Below are positions 55,918 to 64,000 of a DNA stretch of 64,000 nt, piece by piece. The notes under the pieces are model-generated. The model was not told the DNA's origin. It saw only the letters and a list, made by a program, of their open reading frames with translations, and searched no databases. The position numbers and the translations under genes were made by a program. Source of the stretch: Hymenobacter armeniacus (GTDB taxonomy: Bacteria > Bacteroidota > Bacteroidia > Cytophagales > Hymenobacteraceae); contig NZ_JACXAC010000006.1 of the NCBI RefSeq assembly GCF_014699055.1, positions 1-64,000 on the forward strand, given 5' to 3'. Each line of letters starts with the position of its first letter. Within the stretch, counting starts at the first letter, position 1.

Positions 55918-58485
55918 ATGGCAAACTTTACTTTCACCTTTTTTAGGGCTACTGCTTCGTGGAACAGGAACGCCTCATTTAAAAAGTCGCTCCTGGTCTT
56001 CGTGGTGCTACTCTCGTGGTCGCTCGGCGCGGCAGCCCAAACCACTTACTACTGGCGGGGCACAGTAAGTAGCCGTTGGAACGATGCGGGGAACTGGAAC
56101 ACCCAGACTAACGGCAGCGGCTCCACCCGCGCGACCCCGGCCGACGATGACATACTGATTTTTTCAGGAAACATTGGGGCCACTTTCCCCAACCCCATCA
56201 TTGTAAACTACGGCAATGGCGCCAGCTCAGCTTTCTCGCAAACCGTCGGCAAGCTGCGAGTGGTGAACAGCGCCGACATTAACCTGGCTGGCCCCACAAA
56301 CGGCAACGACGGCAGCATCATCAACGTAGGCGGCGGGCCGCAGGCCCCCCTTGGAGATGACTTCTTTATAGAGTCAGGTTCGAACATCAGCTTTGTCTCT
56401 TCAGGCCAAACCGCTAACCGATTCCTGCACATCAAGTTAGCCTCCGGCCGCAAAGGCTTGGTGGCTGGCAATATTGCTGTCAACTCGGGCAACCTCACTC
56501 GACTGCTGGCCACCGACGCGAATGGGTTGGTGTTCACGGGTAGTAGCAACGTCACCGTGTACAGCATCACTGGCAGCCCGTTTGGCACCACAGGCGCCAA
56601 CACCGTGGTGGGTTCCAACAACAGCCCGCTGGCCAACTTTTCCGACGTAGTGCCGGCAAACGCCGTGACCTTCTCCAGCGGCACCACTTTCGAGCAGAGA
56701 GGCGGGACCAATCCCTTCGGCACGGGCACGACGCCGGTGGTGTCGTTCGCACCGGGCAGCAAGTACAAGTACGTCGCCGGCACGTTCTCAGACGTGGGGC
56801 AAACGTATGGTTATCTGGAATTTGCCGGCAACCTAACGACTACGGTAGCGGGCAGTCAGCGCCTTACGGTGGCCAACGACCTCACGGCTTCGGCAGGCAC
56901 CACCAACATCAACGTAACCGGCACAGGTGCCACGGGCGGCGTATTCATCGGCGGCAATATGCAGACGCTGGGCGGGACGCTCAACTTCGTCCCCGCTACT
57001 GCTAGCGAATTGAACGTAGACGGTATTACGCTCGTAACCAGCACCATTTCCTACACCCCCACGGTTTCGGGCAACGTGACGCTGAACGGCAGTGTGGCGG
57101 TGACGTCTGGGGGCAGCCTCACTTTCAATGGCGCCGTTGCGAACGTGAGATTTCTGGGCAGCAACTTCAACAACGACGGTCTTGCCAATTTTGCACAGGG
57201 CTCCAATAGTACGGTATCATTCCAAGGCACCTCAGCCCAGGTCATTGGCGGGGCGTCTTCGACAGCTTTCGGTGCCAACACCTCCTTCGAAATCAACAAC
57301 CCGGCTGGTGTAACCGTTGGTCGTTCCTTCACCGTGCGGCGTGGCCTGTTGCTGACTTCCGGCCTGCTGTATACCGACCGCGCCTCGGGCAATCTGCTCA
57401 CCCTGGCCGCCAATGCCACCGTGACCGGAGGCAGCAACGCCAGCCACGTGAGCGGCTACATGGCGCGCCAAACCCCGGCCACCGTGGTGGCCGGCGCTCC
57501 CCTCAGCATGCTGTACCCAGTAGGCAAAAATGGGGTGTATCGTCCATTCGTTTTAAACATCACCACGCAAAGCAGCACGAGCGGAATCAACTACGTAGGC
57601 GAAATGCAGGATACCCCGCCGACCCAATCGGTGGTGGCGCCTTTGGTGCACGTATCGTATCGCCGCTACTTGCAATTGGCTCCGGACGTGGCTCCTTCGG
57701 GTTTCTCGGGCACCGTCACAATGTTCTTTGCAACCGATGATTACGTGAACGACCCGCAGGCCTCCTCCTTCGTAATGGCCAAAAATAACGTGGCCAATGG
57801 CGCGTGGAGCAGCATTGGCAATGGCGGGGCTATTGGCACCGCCAACAACGGTCTGCCCGTGAGCGGCTCCCTGACGTCGGCGCCCTTCACCACGTTCAGC
57901 ACAGGCAGCAACTTCTCGCTGGCCAGCACCGTGGCCTCGGTGGGCTTCCCCGGCACCAACCCGCTGCCCGTGCAGCTGACGCGCTTTGCGGCCAACACCA
58001 AAGGCAACGGCATTGCCCTGGACTGGGCCACGGCCACGGAGAAGAACAGCGCCTACTTTGAAGTACAGCGCAGCGCCAACAGCGAAACCTTCCGCACCAT
58101 TGAAAAAGTGCAGGCCCTGGGCAGCAGCACCACCACGCACACCTACGCCACGCTGGACCGCGCCCCCCTGGCCGGCCTGAACTACTACCGCCTGCGCCAA
58201 GTAGATGCCGACGGCAAGGAATCGTACTCGTCCGTGGTGTCGGCCCGCTGGAGCGCCGTTACGGCCGTGGAACTGTACCCCAACCCCAGCAGCGACAAAG
58301 TGTACCTGAACGGCCTGGACGGCACGGTGCGTTTCCGCGTGCTGAACGAGATGGGCAAAACGCTGATGAGCGGTGAAACCACCGGCGCCGCAGGCGTGAG
58401 CGTGCAGACCCTTCCGGCCGGCATGTACCTGCTGGAACTTGTGACCGAAACCGGCCGCACGGTGCAGCGCTTCGCCCGCCAGTAA
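55918..58485 (+). CDS. T9SS-secreted surface protein of unknown function
   Basis: An 855-residue exported protein. The signal peptide (about 25-42, SLLVFVVLLSWSLGAAAQ) follows an unusually long N-terminal extension; the first ATG at 55918 may be upstream of a later start. The centre is a Gly/Asn/Thr/Ser-rich beta-repeat region (for example WNDAGNWNTQTNGSGS near the start, a motif found in many Bacteroidota surface proteins). Near 685-770 a segment with LPVQLTRFAANTKGN and YFEVQRSANSETF is typical of the region preceding T9SS sorting domains, and the chain ends in a type A sorting domain beginning VELYPNPSSDKVYL. It is expected at the cell surface or in the medium. Its partner or ligand is unknown. 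Confidence 0.86.
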   Translation: MANFTFTFFRATASWNRNASFKKSLLVFVVLLSWSLGAAAQTTYYWRGTVSSRWNDAGNWNTQTNGSGSTRATPADDDILIFSGNIGATFPNPIIVNYGNGASSAFSQTVGKLRVVNSADINLAGPTNGNDGSIINVGGGPQAPLGDDFFIESGSNISFVSSGQTANRFLHIKLASGRKGLVAGNIAVNSGNLTRLLATDANGLVFTGSSNVTVYSITGSPFGTTGANTVVGSNNSPLANFSDVVPANAVTFSSGTTFEQRGGTNPFGTGTTPVVSFAPGSKYKYVAGTFSDVGQTYGYLEFAGNLTTTVAGSQRLTVANDLTASAGTTNINVTGTGATGGVFIGGNMQTLGGTLNFVPATASELNVDGITLVTSTISYTPTVSGNVTLNGSVAVTSGGSLTFNGAVANVRFLGSNFNNDGLANFAQGSNSTVSFQGTSAQVIGGASSTAFGANTSFEINNPAGVTVGRSFTVRRGLLLTSGLLYTDRASGNLLTLAANATVTGGSNASHVSGYMARQTPATVVAGAPLSMLYPVGKNGVYRPFVLNITTQSSTSGINYVGEMQDTPPTQSVVAPLVHVSYRRYLQLAPDVAPSGFSGTVTMFFATDDYVNDPQASSFVMAKNNVANGAWSSIGNGGAIGTANNGLPVSGSLTSAPFTTFSTGSNFSLASTVASVGFPGTNPLPVQLTRFAANTKGNGIALDWATATEKNSAYFEVQRSANSETFRTIEKVQALGSSTTTHTYATLDRAPLAGLNYYRLRQVDADGKESYSSVVSARWSAVTAVELYPNPSSDKVYLNGLDGTVRFRVLNEMGKTLMSGETTGAAGVSVQTLPAGMYLLELVTETGRTVQRFARQ

Positions 58486-58505
58486 TTCCGCCCGCACAGC
58501 CTACC

Positions 58506-58540
58506 AAAAGCCCTCGTGTCGCAAGGCGCGGGGGCTTTTT
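58506..58540 (+). terminator. Rho-independent terminator of the T9SS surface protein gene
   Basis: AAAAGCCCTCG pairs with CGCGGGGGCTTTT (one bulge) and ends in five T. It lies 20 bases after the stop. Confidence 0.8.
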
Positions 58541-58642
58541 GCGTGGTAGCATTGGGGGCTGAGAGGTGTGCTGCATTGCCCTTTTCTGCCCGCTGCCGTA
58601 GTAAAGGGCCGGGTGGCAGCTGATTTTCCTGCCCCTGCATTC

Positions 58643-59215
58643 ATGCCAATGACCGTTTTCCTTTCCGGGCTGCGCACGGCTGGCCGGCTAGCCCTGGTGG
58701 CCGGGGCGCTGTGCCTCGGCGCCTGCAGCGGCGGCGCGCCCCTCGAACAATCCAGCGGCGGGTCGGGCCGCTCCACGGCGGTGCAACTCGACACCACGGC
58801 CACGCTGCCCACGGAGGCCTGCGGCTTGCTCACGGCGCGGGAGGTGACCGAGCTCACGGGCCAGACCGTGCAGCAACAGGCCCAGGGCGAGGCCTGCCGC
58901 TTTGTGGATGCGGCCCGCCCCAGCGGCCCCGACGCGGTGGTGCTGGTGTCGTTGCGGCCCGCCACGGCCTTTGCCATTGCGCAGGCCGGCAACAAGTTCA
59001 GCCGCCGCAGCATGGTGCGGATGACGGGCCTGGGACGCGAGGCCTACTACGACGACTACCGCGGTGACCTCTACGTGCAGCTGCCGGAGCGCACGCTCGT
59101 CATCGGCATGCCGCGCCGCCTAGAAGACCGGCGGCGTGACCGCCTGGCCATGGAGCTAGGACGGCTGGTACTGGCCCGGTTGGCGGTTCGCACGCCGGGT
59201 TTGGCGGCGCCGTAG
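58643..59215 (+). CDS. DUF3558-like lipoprotein
   Basis: A 190-residue lipoprotein. The signal ends in the lipobox LGAC (Cys28 from ATG 58643), then a Ser/Gly-rich linker and a globular domain with TEACGLLTAREVTELTG and GEACRFVDAAR. The paired Cys and the CGLLTxxEV start resemble DUF3558 lipoproteins known mostly from actinobacteria, but the match is by pattern only. Two ATGs, at 58643 and 58649, are possible starts; the frame is open further upstream. It precedes two DUF885 peptidase genes by 59 bases on the same strand. Confidence 0.65.
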   Translation: MPMTVFLSGLRTAGRLALVAGALCLGACSGGAPLEQSSGGSGRSTAVQLDTTATLPTEACGLLTAREVTELTGQTVQQQAQGEACRFVDAARPSGPDAVVLVSLRPATAFAIAQAGNKFSRRSMVRMTGLGREAYYDDYRGDLYVQLPERTLVIGMPRRLEDRRRDRLAMELGRLVLARLAVRTPGLAAP

Positions 59216-59274
59216 CCGAGGGCGTGCGGGGAATGACCGGGCTTCGTAGCTTGCGACAACTTTTTCCTGCATTC

Positions 59275-61095
59275 ATGAAAAAAATTGCCCTCGCCGGCCT
59301 CGTGGCCGCCGCGCTCGCCTCGGCCTGCAACCAAACCAAAACCACCGAAACCGCCAGCAGCGGCACGGAAAACGCCGGTTCGGCGGTCGACTCGACCACG
59401 GGCCTGAACGGCCTGTTCAACGCCTACTGGGAGCAGCAGTCGCGCCTCGACCCGCTCTCGGCCACGGCCTACGGCGACAACCGCTTCAACGACCAACTGC
59501 CCAACAACCAGACCCGCGCCTACCGCGACACGCTGCGCGCCTTTTACCAGGGCTATCTGACCAAGCTGCAGCAGTTTGACCGCGACAAGCTAAGCGACAA
59601 CGACAAAATCAGCTACGACATCTTCGCCTACGAGATGAACCACGGGCTGGCCAGCCTGAAGCTAAACGCGTGGATGCTGCCGGCCAACCAGTTTTACGGC
59701 CTGCCCATTTCGTTAGGGCAATTCGGCTCGGGGCAGGGCATTCAGCCGTTTAAAACGGTGAAGGACTACGACAACTGGCTGGGCCGCGTGCACGGCTTCA
59801 CGGCCTGGACCGATTCGGCCATTGCCAACTTTCGGGTGGGCGTGCGCACGGGCGTGGTGCTGCCCAAAGTACTGGTGCAGCGCATGATACCGCAGTTGCA
59901 GGCGCCCGACATTGTGGTAACGGACCCGACCAAAAGCCTGTACTACGGCCCCGTCACACGCTTTCCCAAAGACTTTTCGGACGCCGACAAAACCCGACTG
60001 ACCGAGGCCTACAAAAAGGCCATCCTCACGGAGCTAGTGCCAGCTTACCAAAAGCTGGGCGCTTTCCTCCAGACGGAATACCTGCCCAAGGCCCGCGCCA
60101 CCAGCGGCATCGACGCGGTGCCCGGCGGCAAGGAAATTTACGCCTACGACGTGAAGTACGAGACGACGACCGACAAGACGCCCGCCGAAATCTACCAGAC
60201 CGGCCTGCGCGAAGTGGCCCGCATCCGCCAGCAGATGGAGGCCATCAAGGCCGAAGTGGGCTTCAAGGGCGACTTGCAGGCGTTTTTCAAGTACCTCAAC
60301 GAAGACCCCAAATTCCGACCCTTCAAAAAGCCGGAGGAAGTGCTGGCGGCGTTTGAAAACATTCACCAGCGCATGTTGCCCAACCTGCAGAAGATGTTCG
60401 GGCGCACGCCCAAAACGCCGTTTGAAATCCGTGAGACGGAGAAGTTCCGCGAAGCGTCGGCGTCGGCCGAGTACAACCAGGGGTCGCCGGACGGCTCGCG
60501 GCCGGGCATTTTCTACGTGCCCATTCCCGACGCCACCAAGTTTGCCACCACGTCGGGCATGGAGTCGCTGTTTTTGCACGAGGCCATTCCGGGCCACCAC
60601 TACCAGATTTCGCTGCAGCAGGAAAACACCGCCCTGCCCAAGTTTCGCCGCTTTGGCGGCCAGAATGCCTACGTAGAAGGCTGGGCACTGTACTGCGAGA
60701 GCCTAGGGCCGGAGCTGGGTTTGTTCAAAGACCCTTACCAACGCATGGGCGCCCTCGGCGACGAGATGCTGCGCGCCGTGCGCCTGGTGGTGGACACCGG
60801 CCTGCACTCCCGCCAAATGACGCGCGAGCAGGCCATTGAGTACCTGCTGGCCAACCTGAGCACTACCCGCGATGAGGCCACCTCCGCCATTGAGCGTTAC
60901 ATGGCCATCCCCGGCCAGGCCTTGGGCTACAAAATTGGCCAATTGAAAATTCGGGAGCTGCGCGCCAAGTACGAGAAGCAGCTGGGCAGCAAGTTCAGCC
61001 TCAGCGCTTTCCACGACGAACTGCTGAAAGACGGCTCGATGCCGCTGGCCGTGCTCGAAACCAAGATGGATGCGTGGGCCGCGCGCCAGAAATAA
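59275..61095 (+). CDS. DUF885-family metallopeptidase, lipoprotein form
   Basis: A 606-residue exported protein. The signal MKKIALAGLV...LASAC gives a lipobox with Cys18, so it is predicted to be lipid-anchored. The DUF885 fold is shown by the zinc motif HEAIPGHH (435-442), preceded by SGMESLFL and followed by a second conserved block, EGWALYCESLG, that holds the third ligand or catalytic Glu region. The family contains bacterial carboxypeptidase-like enzymes of poorly known substrate. ATG at 59275 is chosen; 17 codons upstream are open but unlikely. It is the first of two tandem paralogs and ends in a terminator. Confidence 0.9.
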   Translation: MKKIALAGLVAAALASACNQTKTTETASSGTENAGSAVDSTTGLNGLFNAYWEQQSRLDPLSATAYGDNRFNDQLPNNQTRAYRDTLRAFYQGYLTKLQQFDRDKLSDNDKISYDIFAYEMNHGLASLKLNAWMLPANQFYGLPISLGQFGSGQGIQPFKTVKDYDNWLGRVHGFTAWTDSAIANFRVGVRTGVVLPKVLVQRMIPQLQAPDIVVTDPTKSLYYGPVTRFPKDFSDADKTRLTEAYKKAILTELVPAYQKLGAFLQTEYLPKARATSGIDAVPGGKEIYAYDVKYETTTDKTPAEIYQTGLREVARIRQQMEAIKAEVGFKGDLQAFFKYLNEDPKFRPFKKPEEVLAAFENIHQRMLPNLQKMFGRTPKTPFEIRETEKFREASASAEYNQGSPDGSRPGIFYVPIPDATKFATTSGMESLFLHEAIPGHHYQISLQQENTALPKFRRFGGQNAYVEGWALYCESLGPELGLFKDPYQRMGALGDEMLRAVRLVVDTGLHSRQMTREQAIEYLLANLSTTRDEATSAIERYMAIPGQALGYKIGQLKIRELRAKYEKQLGSKFSLSAFHDELLKDGSMPLAVLETKMDAWAARQK

Positions 61096-61120
61096 ACCCG
61101 TTTCGGGTGAAAACCAGAGA

Positions 61121-61153
61121 GCGACCCGCCGGCCACGGCGGGTCGCTTTTTTG
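61121..61153 (+). terminator. Rho-independent terminator of the first DUF885 gene
   Basis: GCGACCCGCC pairs perfectly with GGCGGGTCGC around GGCCAC, followed by six T. It lies 25 bases after the stop. Confidence 0.92.
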
Positions 61154-61264
61154 TTGATGCCCGCTTCATAATATCCCGGCAGGCAGGCGCTCGGCGGAGA
61201 AAAACCGCTCTCCAATGGCATTCTGACGCATTAGGGCGTACATTGCCAGCTTATTCGCGCGGTA

Positions 61265-63058
61265 ATGGGCAAGTTGGTTTTTGTATTGCTGGGGGGCTGG
61301 CTGCTGTGGGCGCGCCCCGCGGCGGCCCAGACGCCTGCGCCCGCCCGCGGCACCAACCCCGCCGGGGTGCTGCTGGCCAGCCTCTTCAATGCCTACTGGG
61401 AAGACCGCGCCCGGCTGTTTCCGCTGCTGGCCATGGCCCAGGGCGACAACCGCTACAACGACCGTCTGCCCAACGACCAGACCCAGGCCTTCCGGCAGCA
61501 GCAGCAGCGGCTGTACCGCCGCTACCTCAACGACCTGCTCAACATCGACCGGGCCCGCCTTTCGGCCGAAGACAAGCTTAGCTACGACATCTTTCAGTAC
61601 GAAATGCGCACCCGCCTCGAAGGCCTGCGCCTGAACCTGTGGATGCTGCCGTTTGCCCAGTTCAACAGCGTGCCCAGCCTGCTGGGGCAACTGGGCGGCG
61701 GCACCGGGGCCCAGCCCTTCCGCACGGTGCGCGACTACGACAACTGGCTGGCGCGGGTGAGCCGGTTTCCGGCCTGGGCCGACTCTGCCATCGTCAACTT
61801 CCGGCTGGGCATGAAGGCGGCCGTGGTGCTGCCCCGCGTGCTGGTGCTGCGCACGGTGCCGCAGCTGCAGGCCTACGTGACAATGGACGCCACCAAAAGC
61901 GTGTTTTACGGTCCGGTGACGCGGTTTCCGGCCGACTTTCCGGCCGCCGACAAAGCGCGGCTGACGGCGGCCTACCGCGAAGCCATTCAGGCGGAGCTGG
62001 TGCCCACCTACCGCAAGCTAGCCGAGTTTCTGCAAAACGAGTACCTGCCCCAGGCCCGCCGCAGCACCGGCCTGAGCGACGTGCCCGGCGGGGCCGAGCT
62101 TTACCGCTACCAGGTGCGCCTGATGACCACCACCGACCGCTCCCCCGACGCCATCTACCTCACCGGGCTGGCCGAAGTGAAGCGCATCCGCGCCGAGATG
62201 GAGCTGCTGAAGCGGCGCGTGGGCTTTCGGGGCTCGCTGCCGGCGTTTTTTACCTACCTCACCACCAACCCCCGGTTCAGCCCCTACCAAACCCCCGACG
62301 AGGTATTGAACGCCTTTCGCGGCATTCAGGCCCGCCTCTCGCCGAACCTCGCCCGGGCCTTTGGGCGGGCGCCCAAGTCGCCGTTCGAGATTCGGCAGAC
62401 CGAGGCGTTTCGGGCGGCCACGGCCTCGGCCGAGTACAACCGGGGCGCGCCGGACGGTTCCCGGCCGGGCATTTTTTACGTGCCCATCCTCGACGCCACG
62501 CAGTTCAACGTGACCTCGGGCATGGAGTCGCTGTTTTTGCACGAGGCCATTCCGGGCCACCATTACCAGCTGTCGCTGCAGCAGGAAAACACCGCCCTGC
62601 CCAAGTTCCGGCGCTTTGCCACCTACCCCGCCTTCAGCGAGGGGTGGGCGTTGTACTGCGAGAGCCTGGGGCCGGAGTTGGGCTTGTTCAAAGACCCTTA
62701 CCAACGCATCGGGGCGCTGGGCGACGAGATGCACCGCGCCCTGCGGCTGGTGGTCGACGTGGGCCTGCACGCCAAGGGCATGAGCCCGGAGCAGGCCGTG
62801 GACTACCTGATGGCCAACGAGCCCATTTCGGAGCAGGAGGCCACGGCCGAGGTGGAGCGTTACCTGGCCCTGCCCGGCCAGGCCCTGACCTACAAAATAG
62901 GCGCCCTGAAGCTGCAGGAACTGCGCGCCCGCTACCAGAAGCAGCTCGGCGAGCGGTTTGATGAGCGCGCGTTCCACGACGAGATTCTGGGCGGCGGCAG
63001 CATGCCCCTCTCGGTGCTGGAGCGCCGCATGGACGCCTGGGCCGTGCGCCAGCGCTAG
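61265..63058 (+). CDS. DUF885-family metallopeptidase, secreted paralog
   Basis: A 597-residue exported protein with an ordinary signal peptide (MGKLVFVLLGGWLLWARPAAAQ, no lipobox Cys), so it is predicted to be soluble in the periplasm or secreted rather than anchored. The zinc motif is HEAIPGHH (426-433), and EGWALYCESLGPELGLFKDP is identical to the paralog encoded just upstream. The two proteins align over nearly their whole length, indicating a tandem duplication followed by a change of targeting. The ATG at 61265 follows its own 170-base gap with a terminator, so it is probably transcribed separately. Confidence 0.9.
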   Translation: MGKLVFVLLGGWLLWARPAAAQTPAPARGTNPAGVLLASLFNAYWEDRARLFPLLAMAQGDNRYNDRLPNDQTQAFRQQQQRLYRRYLNDLLNIDRARLSAEDKLSYDIFQYEMRTRLEGLRLNLWMLPFAQFNSVPSLLGQLGGGTGAQPFRTVRDYDNWLARVSRFPAWADSAIVNFRLGMKAAVVLPRVLVLRTVPQLQAYVTMDATKSVFYGPVTRFPADFPAADKARLTAAYREAIQAELVPTYRKLAEFLQNEYLPQARRSTGLSDVPGGAELYRYQVRLMTTTDRSPDAIYLTGLAEVKRIRAEMELLKRRVGFRGSLPAFFTYLTTNPRFSPYQTPDEVLNAFRGIQARLSPNLARAFGRAPKSPFEIRQTEAFRAATASAEYNRGAPDGSRPGIFYVPILDATQFNVTSGMESLFLHEAIPGHHYQLSLQQENTALPKFRRFATYPAFSEGWALYCESLGPELGLFKDPYQRIGALGDEMHRALRLVVDVGLHAKGMSPEQAVDYLMANEPISEQEATAEVERYLALPGQALTYKIGALKLQELRARYQKQLGERFDERAFHDEILGGGSMPLSVLERRMDAWAVRQR

Positions 63059-63163
63059 GCGGGCCGCTGGCCTTGCGGCAGTTGGAGAACAGAGAAGGCT
63101 GAAAAAGAAATAACCGGCTTACATTGGCCGATATTTCTTTTTTTAAGCCAAATTTTTTTTCGA

Positions 63164-64000
63164 ATGGTTTTATTCTCTACTCCTCTTGGCCGCGTCGTGG
63201 CGTTGTTCAGTCTGGCCCTGGCCACCACCGTGGGCCCTCCCGCGGCCCATGCCCAAACCGCCCCGCCCGTAACCGCCCCGCTTGACGTGGCCGCGGTGGA
63301 TGCGGCGGTGGCCGGCACCCTCAAGGGCTTCAACGTGCCGGGCATGGCCGTGGCCGTGGTGAAGGACGGGCAAGTGGTGATGGCCAAAGGCTACGGCGTC
63401 AGCTCCCTGAAAACCAAGGCGCCGATGGACGCCAACACGCTGGTCGGCATCGCCTCCAACACGAAAGCCTTCACGGCCGCCGCGCTGGGCTTGCTCGTGG
63501 ACGAGGGCAAGCTGCGCTGGGACGACAAGGTGACGGATTACATCCCCGAGTTTAAGATGTACGACCCCTACGTGACGGCCGAGTTCACGGTGCGCGACCT
63601 GCTCTGCCACCGCAGCGGAATGGGGCTGGGAGCCGGCGACTTGATGTTCTTTCCCGATTCCAGCGACTTCACGGTGAAGGACGTGATTCACAACCTGCGC
63701 TATTTCAAGCCGGTATCGTCATTTCGCAGCAAGTTCGATTACGACAACAACCTCTACATTGTGGCGGGCGAAGTGGTGACGCGCGTGGCCAAGCAGCCCT
63801 GGGCCGAGTTTGTGGAAGCCCGCCTCGTCAAGCCGCTGGGCATGACGCGCACCGCCACCGATTATTCGCGCCTGCCCGACCCCACCAACGTTATCGACGC
63901 CCACGGCCAAGTAGACGGCAAGGTGCAGGTGATTCAGCGCGACCGGGGCGCAATTGCCGCGCCGTGCGGCGGCATGTACAGCAGCGTGAACGACCTGAGC
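63164..64000 (+). CDS. Serine hydrolase of the beta-lactamase/penicillin-binding family (3' end outside window)
   Basis: The first 279 codons of an exported enzyme. The signal peptide ends near PAAHAQ (residue 31). The body matches class C beta-lactamase-like hydrolases: SxxK as SNTK in VGIASNTKAFT (Ser about 90), RDLLCHRSGMGLG, and YxN as YDNN in FDYDNNLYIVAG. Many such proteins are D-aminopeptidases or esterases rather than antibiotic-degrading enzymes, so resistance should not be assumed. The C-terminal motif and end lie beyond the window. It starts with ATG at 63164 after a T-rich stretch. Confidence 0.85.
   Translation, partial: MVLFSTPLGRVVALFSLALATTVGPPAAHAQTAPPVTAPLDVAAVDAAVAGTLKGFNVPGMAVAVVKDGQVVMAKGYGVSSLKTKAPMDANTLVGIASNTKAFTAAALGLLVDEGKLRWDDKVTDYIPEFKMYDPYVTAEFTVRDLLCHRSGMGLGAGDLMFFPDSSDFTVKDVIHNLRYFKPVSSFRSKFDYDNNLYIVAGEVVTRVAKQPWAEFVEARLVKPLGMTRTATDYSRLPDPTNVIDAHGQVDGKVQVIQRDRGAIAAPCGGMYSSVNDLS

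Noticed and set aside
63164..64000. Antibiotic resistance beta-lactamase
   Set aside because: The SxxK/YxN motifs show only the serine hydrolase family. Most Bacteroidota members are not antibiotic-degrading, and the end of the gene is missing.

Overview
The window looks like chromosomal DNA of a GC-rich member of the Bacteroidota, most likely the Cytophagales and Hymenobacter-like. This is an inference from four things: promoters of the TTG-N19/21-TAnnTTTG type; two SusC/SusD pairs; two proteins with type IX secretion (T9SS) C-terminal sorting domains; and a trigger factor, Rel, LpxB and HldD with typical Bacteroidota sequences. Non-ATG starts are common (fur GTG, clpX GTG, tig TTG, probably the GH3 gene TTG).

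Layout. 1-1,115: the 5' end of a 16S rRNA gene on the minus strand, fed by four tandem promoters, then the purA terminator. 1,250-6,302 (minus): rel, a CHY zinc-finger gene, a Fur-family regulator, a STAS-domain gene and purA, with ATGA overlaps between rel/CHY and fur/STAS. 6,375-16,340: tRNA-Leu, tig, clpP and clpX. Between clpP and clpX lie a decayed stretch, a GNAT acetyltransferase and a 1,397-residue hybrid two-component sensor on the opposite strand. 16,348-26,833: a secreted T9SS metalloprotease, lpxB, a pterin synthase, a BtuF/BtuC-type transporter pair without its ATPase, a heptose epimerase (divergent), an FAD/NAD(P)-binding protein and a small unknown protein. 26,967-30,851: a zinc-type alcohol dehydrogenase, a TerB-like protein, a rhomboid protease, a membrane protein sharing the rhomboid's N-terminal motif, and a disordered acidic protein. 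31,061-55,516: an amino-sugar/cell-wall themed stretch with a GHL10-type glycoside hydrolase, SusC/SusD/lipoprotein operon 1, a NagB-PIG-L fusion, SusC/SusD pair 2, anmK, a NagX-like acyltransferase, proC, a RAYT transposase with its flanking REPs, an acyl-CoA ligase, and a GH3 (NagZ-like)/beta-lactamase fusion. 55,918-64,000: a T9SS surface protein, a DUF3558-like lipoprotein, two tandem DUF885 metallopeptidases and a truncated serine hydrolase.

How the genes fit together. The 31-56 kb stretch can be read as import through the outer membrane (SusCD), periplasmic cleavage (GHL10, GH3/NagZ-type, beta-lactamase-fold domain), transmembrane acetylation of glucosamine (NagX-like), phosphorylation of anhydro-muramic acid (AnmK), and deamination or deacetylation of amino sugars (NagB-PIG-L). 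This is consistent with peptidoglycan or chitin-type amino-sugar use, but the substrate is inferred.

The most striking non-coding content is the density of intergenic palindromic elements. There are five sequence families in 64 kb. One flanks a RAYT transposase, and one supplies a possible start codon. Separately, four 43-bp tandem repeats have hairpin arms that change in a compensating way, and an intrinsic terminator sits in the leader of the first susC.
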